A DNA stretch of 64,000 nt, taken from positions 3,038,001-3,102,000 of the forward strand of contig NZ_JBEWSZ010000001.1 of assembly GCF_040537815.1 (NCBI RefSeq), written 5' to 3'. Position 1 is the stretch's first letter. Every line of letters starts with the position of its first letter. The notes beneath the pieces were generated by a model. The model made no database searches. It saw only the letters and a program-made list of their open reading frames with translations, and had not been told where the DNA came from. Shown here in pieces: positions 18,280 through 25,451 of the stretch. The position numbers and the translations under genes were made by a program. The DNA comes from Mesorhizobium shangrilense. GTDB taxonomy: Bacteria; Pseudomonadota; Alphaproteobacteria; Rhizobiales; Rhizobiaceae.

Positions 18280-20472
18280 TCAGTCGTCCTTGTCCTTCGG
18301 CGCGTCCGGACCCTGGAAGTTGCGGAACGACATGCCACCTGCGCTTCCGAGGTTTTCGACCGGCAATCCCAGGTCCTTCATGAGACCGTCTACGAAGGCG
18401 ACCTGGGTGCGATATTTCATGGCGGAATTCACGACGCGATCCGTCATGTTGCCGCCGCCCGAGCCGCCATCGCCGCCTGCCTTCTCGGAAGGACTGTTGA
18501 TGCCGGGCAGGCCGTCGACCTGGAGGATCTTGATCGATTCGATGTTTTCCATCGGCTTGACCGTCTCGCGGATGATGCTCGGCAGATTGCTGACGAGATT
18601 TTCGTAGATGGCACTCCGTCTGCTGGCGTCCGAACGAGTGTTTTCGGACTCGTTGAGCATGCGCTGTCCGGCAGCGTCCTTGGCATAGCGGACCTCGGCC
18701 GCATTGGACTCGGCGATTTCCGCCAGCGCCCTGAGTTCCGTGGCCTCTTTCTCGGCCTTGGCCGAAGAAACGACACGTTGTGCGTCGCGCTCGACCCTGG
18801 ACGAGGACTGGATGAGTTCAATCCGCTTGATACGTCCGGCCACTTCTTCCTCGCGTGCGCTGTTGACCTGCTCTTCCTGTTCAACCTGTTTTTTCAGGGC
18901 TTCCGCAGCTTCGGTCTTCGCATAGGCTTCCTCGATCGACTTATTGATCACCGCGATCAGGCGCTCCTTGTCAACAATCTCGACTTCTTTCTGCTGTTCG
19001 ATCTCATACTTATCGACAAACTTCCGCGCAGCGATGCGCAACTCGTCGATCTGGCGGTTGGCAGCGATCGACGCGTCCTGGATCTCCTGAAACGCCTTGG
19101 TCTCGGCGAGCTTGATCTTCTGGTTTTTCTCGATCTCGAGCTGCACGATTTCCTCGTCGACCCTCAAGCGTTCGACATCGACATCGTAACGTTTCTTCAA
19201 GCGTGCCTTTTCCTGGTCAGCCTCAGCAAGTTCGTTGCTGATGCGAACCTCTTTCGACTTCGCCACGGCCAGCAACTCAATGGTTTTATCGGTTTCAATA
19301 CGGTGCGACTCGGTTATCCGCTGGTTCTCCAGTTTGGCCTGGTCGATCTCGGCCGATGAGGTCGTCTCGATGATCGACAGCTCCTGACGCGAACGGATTT
19401 CAGACTCCTTCACATGTTGCTCGTTATCGATCCGCTCTGCCTCGATTTCCCGGCGGTTCTGGATTCTCTGCATTTCGAGCTCGCGGCGCGACATGATCTC
19501 CGTCAATTCAGTCTCTTGCTGCTTCCTGATCTCCAGCGACCGCACTTCCGACAGGGTGTTGATCCGCTCGGAATCGATCAGCCGGTCCTTGGCGATACGA
19601 ATCCGCTCGCCTTCTTGTTCACTGCGGACCCTGGCATTCTGAATACTGATTGTGGAGCTCGATCTTTCAGCCTCAATCTCGGCCAGCTGGGCGGCTTTGC
19701 GGATTTCGATCGCTTGCGTCTGTTCGATGCGGGCGTACTCAAGGTCACGCTCGATCTCCAGAGCCCGCTGCTCGGTCTCGAAATCCTTAAGCTTAATGCC
19801 GATCCGAGAATCGTTTTCGATACGGTTGCGAAGCTGACGGCGTTCCTCGATCTGCTCGGTCAGCTGCGTCAGGCCTTCGGCATCGAACGCATTGGAGGGA
19901 TCAAACACGGAGATGTCGGTCTGGTTGAGGCTCGTCAGAGAGGCGTTTTCAAGCTCGAGGCCATTCGACCCGAGCGTCGTCGCCGCCAGGGCGGCAACCT
20001 CACTCATGTAGCGGCCGCGGTTGGTGTGGATTTCATCCATGGTCATCGTGGAGGCGATAGCCGACATCGCATCTACGAACCGACCCTGAACGATCTCCTT
20101 CAGCGCGGCAGGGTTCTGGGTGCGGTCCCCGAGCGTCCGGGCCGCAGTCGACACCCCGGCTTCCGTCGGCACCACCCGCACGAAGAACTCGGCGATGATG
20201 TCGATACGCATTTTGTTCCTGGTGATCAGGGATTGCTCGCCGAGCCTGCGGATTTCCACCGGGATCGCGTTCATGTTGACGCGCGTGATGTCGTGGACAA
20301 TCGGGATGATCAGCGCACCGCCGCCCATGACCACCCGCTCGCCGCCGAGGCCGGTGCGGACGAAGGACTGGTCCTTGGACGAGTGTCTATAGAGCCAGTG
20401 CAGCAGGTAGACACCGATCGCGACGATGATCGTTACGAGAATAACGACTGCGATCACATCTGAGCCATTCAT
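18280..20472 (-). CDS. Flotillin-like SPFH/band 7 membrane protein (YqiK/FloT type)
   Basis: 730 aa from ATG 20472, chosen because GGAGG lies 8 bp upstream; a GTG 15 bp earlier is in frame. One N-terminal transmembrane segment (about residues 5-28) is followed by an SPFH domain (about 40-200) and a very long Glu/Ala/Arg-rich coiled coil (about 200-600). The last ~100 residues are flotillin C-terminal-like and contain a glycine-rich GGDGGSGGG spacer. Flotillins oligomerise under the membrane and organise ordered lipid domains. The gene lies 59 bp behind the rhodopsin homologue, suggesting the two act at the same membrane patch. No NfeD partner gene is adjacent. Confidence 0.93.
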   Translation of the reverse strand: MNGSDVIAVVILVTIIVAIGVYLLHWLYRHSSKDQSFVRTGLGGERVVMGGGALIIPIVHDITRVNMNAIPVEIRRLGEQSLITRNKMRIDIIAEFFVRVVPTEAGVSTAARTLGDRTQNPAALKEIVQGRFVDAMSAIASTMTMDEIHTNRGRYMSEVAALAATTLGSNGLELENASLTSLNQTDISVFDPSNAFDAEGLTQLTEQIEERRQLRNRIENDSRIGIKLKDFETEQRALEIERDLEYARIEQTQAIEIRKAAQLAEIEAERSSSTISIQNARVRSEQEGERIRIAKDRLIDSERINTLSEVRSLEIRKQQETELTEIMSRRELEMQRIQNRREIEAERIDNEQHVKESEIRSRQELSIIETTSSAEIDQAKLENQRITESHRIETDKTIELLAVAKSKEVRISNELAEADQEKARLKKRYDVDVERLRVDEEIVQLEIEKNQKIKLAETKAFQEIQDASIAANRQIDELRIAARKFVDKYEIEQQKEVEIVDKERLIAVINKSIEEAYAKTEAAEALKKQVEQEEQVNSAREEEVAGRIKRIELIQSSSRVERDAQRVVSSAKAEKEATELRALAEIAESNAAEVRYAKDAAGQRMLNESENTRSDASRRSAIYENLVSNLPSIIRETVKPMENIESIKILQVDGLPGINSPSEKAGGDGGSGGGNMTDRVVNSAMKYRTQVAFVDGLMKDLGLPVENLGSAGGMSFRNFQGPDAPKDKDD

Positions 20473-20531
20473 GGGAAGATCCTCCACTTAACCGCGAGCG
20501 CCGAGCACGTTGGCGCGAAGATTGACAGCCT

Positions 20532-21221
20532 TCAGAAACGCTCCTCGCCGGCGACGGCGAGGACGATCATTGAGACGGCGATGAGATTGATAAGGTCGGC
20601 AATGGTGTAGAGCACGATGATGGATGCCACGTGTCCGGTGCCGATAACGACGTCCACGAAATGTAGGATCGGGTAAATTGCCCAGCCGATCGTCATGATC
20701 AGCCTGATCCAGAAATAGCCGAGCCGCATCGGCCGCGTCGACTTGCTGATCGCGTCAGCCATGGCGCCGAAATACAACTCGCCAAGGATATAGAGCCAGA
20801 AGGCGATCGACAGCAGCACGCCAAGGGTCGGGTTGAAGATCCGTGCGTCACCGAGGTAGCGGGCGAGGACCATCAGGATTGCCGCAGCTAGTGTCCGCCA
20901 GAACACGCCCACGGGCACTTTCCCCGCGATGCTCGCAAAGAAAAACACCGATGCGACCTGCATCGGCTGGACCACGAACCACGCGACATAACGCGAGGCG
21001 GCGCTGAGCTGCTGGCCCGCCAGCCAGATGTTGGAGGCGGCATAGTATTCAAGGCCCGACGCAAGGAGCGCAACGCCCGACAGCGCCAGCGGAACCCGCC
21101 AGCGCTCGGACGTCCATGTGAGGCCCAGCATTGCCAGGGCAGCTGTGGCAAACATGGCAAGGGTTGCAACGCTGAGCGCGGTGCTGACCACAGCGCTGGA
21201 CTGAAAGAGTGTTCCAAACAT
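20532..21221 (-). CDS. Type-1 (proteorhodopsin-like) rhodopsin homologue lacking the Schiff-base lysine
   Basis: 229 aa with seven hydrophobic helices and no signal peptide. Helix C reads SRYVAWFVVQPMQ (Arg77, Trp81, Pro86), helix F GWAIYP (Trp180, Tyr183, Pro184) and helix G YTIADLINLI. These align without gaps to proteorhodopsin helices C, F and G. The helix G aspartate is kept (Asp209), but the retinal-binding lysine position is Leu213, codon CTC. Proton acceptor and donor positions are Ala80 and Ser91, and the helix B histidine position is Glu58. It therefore cannot form a retinal Schiff base or pump protons in the usual way. Lysine-less rhodopsin homologues are known in bacteria, without a settled function as far as I know. 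The gene starts 9 bp after an ABC permease gene. Homology is nearly certain; function is unknown. Confidence 0.93.
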   Translation of the reverse strand: MFGTLFQSSAVVSTALSVATLAMFATAALAMLGLTWTSERWRVPLALSGVALLASGLEYYAASNIWLAGQQLSAASRYVAWFVVQPMQVASVFFFASIAGKVPVGVFWRTLAAAILMVLARYLGDARIFNPTLGVLLSIAFWLYILGELYFGAMADAISKSTRPMRLGYFWIRLIMTIGWAIYPILHFVDVVIGTGHVASIIVLYTIADLINLIAVSMIVLAVAGEERF

Positions 21222-21230
21222 GGGCTTTCC

Positions 21231-22634
21231 CTAGACCTGGGCTCTGATGTGAGGGGCGCGGCCGTAGAGCGCGACCATCGGCAGGATCAGAAGACCGAAG
21301 ATGAATTGTTGCCATTCGTATTTGAGTCCGATGCCGATCAGGAAGGCGCTCAGGACTTGTAGGACGAGAACCCCGATCACGGTGTAGCCATAGCCGCCGT
21401 ATCCGCCCATGAGCGACGTCCCGCCGATCACGACTGCGGCCAGGGTTGTAAAAAGATACTGGTCGCCGACCCCGATGAACCCGCCGCCGCTCCAGCCCAG
21501 CAACAGGCATCCGGTCAGGGCGGCAGAGAAGCCGCTGATGGTGTAGGCGATGGTCCAGTATTTGAACTCGGAGACGCCGATCAGCTTGGCCGAGCGGCGA
21601 TTGCCGCCAAGGGCGTAAATATACCGGCCAAAGGCAGAGTAGCGCAGTCCGACAATGACAATGATCGCAATTACGATCCACAGGAGAATTGTCGGCGGGA
21701 CTGCGAGGCCGAAGGTGCGACCGTTCATGGCGGCAAGGTTCTGGAGCCACTTGGGGACGGTCCCAAAGACGTTGCCACCGAACGAAGACCCGATGCTGGT
21801 CAGGATTTGAGCGAGACCCGCGATCGAAAAACCCATCCCGAGCGTCAGGATCAGAGCTTGGCCCTGCAGGCGGTAGGACAGGACGCCATTGAGGAAGCCC
21901 AGGGCGGCGCCGATCAACAGCACAAAAATGACGGCCAGCCCGGATGGTACCCCAAGGCCGATCAGGAAAAGGAGCCCGATATTCGAAGACCCGATCACAA
22001 ACGGGATCGAGAGGTCCAAACCGCCCAGCAACGCCACCAGCGTTTGCCCGACGCAGGCGATGCCCAAGAACGCTGCAAACAGCAGAATTGCTTTGATGCT
22101 GGCGGCGGAGAGGAACCCATTGATGGTGAAGGAGCTGATCACAATCAGCGCCAGCAGCACAATCAACCCAATAAAGGCGCTGCGGCCATGGGCGAAACGG
22201 CTGCTGACCTTGAATGCAAAGACCAGGATCGCTTCCAGCAGCAGGAAGGCGATCAGGTTGCCAAGGGATCTGAAGGATGGGACCGTGGCCGTGATCAGCA
22301 GATACACGATCAGCATCACCGCCATGGTGATAATCAGGACCCGGTTGCCGGCCCAGACGCCACCAGCGCCGGCCGGGGCCGCAGTGTCGGTTTCAACAGA
22401 CGAAGATCGGGACTCGAAGATGACGGCGACGTAGTTGATCAGCCAGAACAGCACGGCCGCCAAAACGATGGTGTAGAGGATCACGACCTGGGCGGTTATC
22501 CCCTGCCAAAAACCCAGGCCGAAGCTGATCGCTGCAACTACAAATGTGACGGCGAGGTTCAGCCACACCAGGGCGCGCGATCGCGGAATGAAGAGGCCGC
22601 CGCTGCGGCCGTTGTCGCCGAAAGCCTGGCTCAT
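21231..22634 (-). CDS. RbsC-like ABC transporter permease with N-terminal membrane extension
   Basis: 467 aa, versus about 320-350 for typical ribose/xylose permeases. The C-terminal ~320 residues are a normal BPD_transp_2 permease (GQTLVALLGGLDLSIPFVIG, then ALGGNRRSAKLIGVSEFKYW and IGGTSLMGGYGG). The first ~140 residues add about four further hydrophobic segments. It forms the channel with the next permease, whose stop overlaps this start by 4 bp. The rhodopsin homologue begins 9 bp after its stop. Confidence 0.9.
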   Translation of the reverse strand: MSQAFGDNGRSGGLFIPRSRALVWLNLAVTFVVAAISFGLGFWQGITAQVVILYTIVLAAVLFWLINYVAVIFESRSSSVETDTAAPAGAGGVWAGNRVLIITMAVMLIVYLLITATVPSFRSLGNLIAFLLLEAILVFAFKVSSRFAHGRSAFIGLIVLLALIVISSFTINGFLSAASIKAILLFAAFLGIACVGQTLVALLGGLDLSIPFVIGSSNIGLLFLIGLGVPSGLAVIFVLLIGAALGFLNGVLSYRLQGQALILTLGMGFSIAGLAQILTSIGSSFGGNVFGTVPKWLQNLAAMNGRTFGLAVPPTILLWIVIAIIVIVGLRYSAFGRYIYALGGNRRSAKLIGVSEFKYWTIAYTISGFSAALTGCLLLGWSGGGFIGVGDQYLFTTLAAVVIGGTSLMGGYGGYGYTVIGVLVLQVLSAFLIGIGLKYEWQQFIFGLLILPMVALYGRAPHIRAQV

Positions 22635-24010
22635 GGCCCGATCCCCAAAGATTGTCCTGTCGCCAGAACTCCGGCTGCGTGGCTTTGCTCGCCGACGACC
22701 AAGAACAGGAGCAGGATGAGTGCCGAGACGAAAACATAGATGAAGGCGCCGAGGCGCACGGAAGCCGCTTCAGCCACAATTACGCGGACCGTGAACGTCA
22801 GCAAGGCCACGATGGCGGCGAAGCCGAAGACGGTCTTTTGCAGCGGCGTGAGATCGGGCAGAGCCGGCCCGCTTCCCGACTGCACGGGCAGCAGCAGATA
22901 GCGAGTCATCACGTCCGGATTGGACCTGAAGGCCTCGCCGGCGACGGCTGCCACGCCATAGGTATCACGGGTGCTGATGTACAGCATGATCCCGACAACC
23001 ACGCAGCCCAGGACGACAAATGCCGCAAAGGGCGAAATGAAATAAAGGTATCGCCCGATAACCGGGACGAGCAGGGTCAGCAGCAGCGACAGAACGAGGA
23101 TTAGTCCGTAGAACAGCTGCGTCACAAAAGCTTGGGTGGAGCCGAAATTGAACGTGGCCAGCACATAGCCGATCAGGAATAGGTTGAGTGCGCCGAGCAG
23201 CCCCCCCGCTACGCCACCACGCCCGCCCGAAAGGCTGACCCCACCGAGCACGAGGGCAGTGACAGCCGTCAGCGTCATGGTGGTGCCCTGTGTCGGATCT
23301 CCGGACGAAATCAGGGCGGTATAGCAGATCGCGCCCAGGCCGACGAAGAGACCGGCAATGACGTGGGCGCCGATCCGAACCACATTGATGCGCACACCGC
23401 TGGTATAGGCCGCGCGCTCGTCGTAGCCCATCAGCCGCAGGTTTGCGTAGAACGAGGTCATGGTGAACAGAAGCCACGCCGCGATAGCCAGCAACACAAT
23501 CAGAAGGATCGGTGAAAAGATCGTGTTGCCGAGGCCCCAGGACGACATCCAGTCGGGCGCGGTGCCGCCAGGCCTTGGGAGGATGACGAGGTTGATGCCG
23601 GTTAGGGCCAGAAAGCCACTCAGCGCCACTATGATCGGCTGGACACGCACGAAAATGATGATGAGGGCGAAAAAGAGCTGGTAGAGCACGCCAATCCCAA
23701 GGGCGACCAGAAAGACGCCAAAGGGACCCGTCACGATGCCGAGCCCGTTGAGCTTGACGATCGTAACATTGATGAAGGCGAGCAATGGTCCGACTGCCAA
23801 GTCGACAGTGCCACGTCCCGCCACAGCCAGGGCCATAAGCGAGAATGTCGCCAGGATCAGGGGAGCCGACACGATGATCGCGCTGCCGAACCCCGACAAG
23901 GATACGAGGTTCGGCCCCCTGATGACCGCAGTGCTCAAGAGCAGCGCGATCAGCAGGATCGGGACCAACAGGTAGGTGTTTTGGGAACCCCTGGACTGCG
24001 ACATCAACAT
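22631..24010 (-). CDS. RbsC-like ABC transporter permease with C-terminal membrane extension
   Basis: 459 aa. The first ~330 residues are a standard BPD_transp_2 permease: VAGRGTVDLAVGPLLAF, MGYDERAAYTSGVRINVVR and LGGVSLSGGRGGVAGG are typical loop and helix motifs. The remaining ~130 residues add three or more hydrophobic segments separated by a hydrophilic loop. With the other permease, which is extended at the opposite end, it makes a heterodimeric channel with roughly eight extra helices. ATG 24010 is used; ATG 24004 is also possible. Confidence 0.9.
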   Translation of the reverse strand: MLMSQSRGSQNTYLLVPILLIALLLSTAVIRGPNLVSLSGFGSAIIVSAPLILATFSLMALAVAGRGTVDLAVGPLLAFINVTIVKLNGLGIVTGPFGVFLVALGIGVLYQLFFALIIIFVRVQPIIVALSGFLALTGINLVILPRPGGTAPDWMSSWGLGNTIFSPILLIVLLAIAAWLLFTMTSFYANLRLMGYDERAAYTSGVRINVVRIGAHVIAGLFVGLGAICYTALISSGDPTQGTTMTLTAVTALVLGGVSLSGGRGGVAGGLLGALNLFLIGYVLATFNFGSTQAFVTQLFYGLILVLSLLLTLLVPVIGRYLYFISPFAAFVVLGCVVVGIMLYISTRDTYGVAAVAGEAFRSNPDVMTRYLLLPVQSGSGPALPDLTPLQKTVFGFAAIVALLTFTVRVIVAEAASVRLGAFIYVFVSALILLLFLVVGEQSHAAGVLATGQSLGIGP

Positions 24011-24033
24011 TTGTCTTTCGTTGCCAACGCAAC

Positions 24034-24990
24034 CTAGAACTCAATGACCTTCCGGCCTTCGTTGGGCCGCTCGCTGCGAGAGGACGACCGGCTCTCGGAA
24101 ATGCTGCGCCCCGACAGGGCGTTGCTGCCTTGGCCGCGCCTCTCCGGATCCGCACTGAGAATCTTCTTCAGCACGGGGGAGATGACCTCCTTGAACTTTG
24201 CCGGGTCTTCCGACGTCGGGAAATGACCGCCGCCGAAGATGATGCACTCCGAATTCTTGACCTTTTCGGCGGTGCGCTGGGTCATTTCTGGCGTACAAGC
24301 GAAATCGTACTCGCCGGTCAGGAAGTAGATCGGCACCTTCCCGGAGATCTTCTGGCACTGGTCGCGGAAATCTGAATCGACGCTGTAGAAATACAGGTCG
24401 CCCTTGAAAATGCCCGGGCCGCCCTGCGCGTAATACCACCAGGTCTCCCAGCGGTAATCGTCGGGAGATAGCGGCGCCATCAGGCCGAACACCGAGGTCG
24501 CAACCACTTCGCCACCATGGATGTGGGGGTGATGCAGCGGGTCGATCCACCAACCCGGCGAATAGTCGCATGCTTCAAGGGCGATGAAGGCGGAAAACTC
24601 GCTTTCATAGCGCAGTGCCAGTGCCAGGCAGATGTTGCCGCCCATCGACTGGCCCATCAGGACCGGCTTGCGCAGATCCAGCGCCCGGCAGAACGCCACA
24701 ATGAACTCACAATAGAATTTGGTCGTGAGCTTGTATTCGTCTTCCATCAGGTGGAAGTCTGCCGGTGGGATCGACTTGCCATGCCAAGGCATGTCGAAGG
24801 CGATGACACGGAAATTCTGGCTGATATCGGGGTCGCACAGCTGGTGCCGGTACTGGCGGCCATCGGTGCCGGCGGTGTGTAGGCACACCATCGGAATGCC
24901 TTCGCCGTGTTCCTCGTAGTAGGTGCGATACGTCTTGCCTTCGCACTGGACATAAACGTAACGCCCGACAATGGGATCGTGTGTATTCAT
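24034..24990 (-). CDS. Alpha/beta-fold hydrolase
   Basis: 318 aa, cytoplasmic, starting 5 bp after AGGAGAG. The catalytic triad is readable: nucleophile Ser in LMGQSMGGN (about residue 116), Asp in TGEYDFACTP (about 231) and His in FGGGHFPTS (about 259), with the oxyanion segment VCLHTAGTDGRQYRH earlier. Such enzymes hydrolyse esters, thioesters or C-C bonds. The C-terminal ~40 residues are Ser/Arg-rich and look disordered. It is encoded between the permease and SCP2-like genes, so it may act on the imported compound. Confidence 0.88.
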   Translation of the reverse strand: MNTHDPIVGRYVYVQCEGKTYRTYYEEHGEGIPMVCLHTAGTDGRQYRHQLCDPDISQNFRVIAFDMPWHGKSIPPADFHLMEDEYKLTTKFYCEFIVAFCRALDLRKPVLMGQSMGGNICLALALRYESEFSAFIALEACDYSPGWWIDPLHHPHIHGGEVVATSVFGLMAPLSPDDYRWETWWYYAQGGPGIFKGDLYFYSVDSDFRDQCQKISGKVPIYFLTGEYDFACTPEMTQRTAEKVKNSECIIFGGGHFPTSEDPAKFKEVISPVLKKILSADPERRGQGSNALSGRSISESRSSSRSERPNEGRKVIEF

Positions 24991-25011
24991 GACAACTCTC
25001 CTGCGCTGCCG

Positions 25012-25416
25012 TTAAACTTGTCGCATCAGCGAGAGCATACGCGTCAGCGCCCGCAGATTCTGCCAGAAGGGGAGCGAATTGCCCTCAATGATCAGCTGCT
25101 TGTGCAGCGGATGTGCCATCGCCCAGATGTCGTTGAACATCGGCGGCGGAACCTCTTGGGCGAACTTCGACCAGGCGCTGCTCGGTGCCTTGAGCCAGAA
25201 CTCTACGCCCATATCATTCGGGGTGAGGCCCTGTGCAATCTTCTGAATCTTGCCGCCCCGAACGTCCACCAAATACTCGGTGTCATCGAAGCCCAGGACG
25301 AATTTGCTCGTAAAAAAGCGCCCGACTACCGGCAATATACGGTCATCGTTGACCTTCCTTGCCCATCGCTCGATCCACTCCAGATCAAAGCTGCTCCTGC
25401 TTCCATATCTACTCAT
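25012..25416 (-). CDS. SCP2-like (sterol carrier protein fold) small protein
   Basis: 134 aa, ATG 25416 after a strong AGGAGG. The central region FVLGFDDTEYLVDVRGGKIQ followed by VEFWLKAPSSAWSKF and the C-terminal KQLIIEGNSLPFWQNLRAL resembles SCP2 domains, which enclose a hydrophobic tunnel for lipids or acyl-CoA. It has no signal peptide, so it is cytoplasmic. Its position next to the alpha/beta hydrolase gene suggests it carries the hydrophobic substrate. The family call is from pattern only. Confidence 0.7.
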   Translation of the reverse strand: MSRYGSRSSFDLEWIERWARKVNDDRILPVVGRFFTSKFVLGFDDTEYLVDVRGGKIQKIAQGLTPNDMGVEFWLKAPSSAWSKFAQEVPPPMFNDIWAMAHPLHKQLIIEGNSLPFWQNLRALTRMLSLMRQV

Positions 25417-25451
25417 ATGATCCTCCTGATTGGGGAATTCCTGACCCGTTC

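Noticed and set aside
19400..20460. Long + strand frame opposite the flotillin gene
   Set aside because: It mirrors the highly biased coiled-coil codons of the flotillin gene on the other strand and has no domain.
20532..21221. Functional light-driven proton pump
   Set aside because: The retinal-binding lysine position is Leu213, and the proton acceptor and donor carboxylates are Ala and Ser. No retinal or carotenoid gene is in the window.
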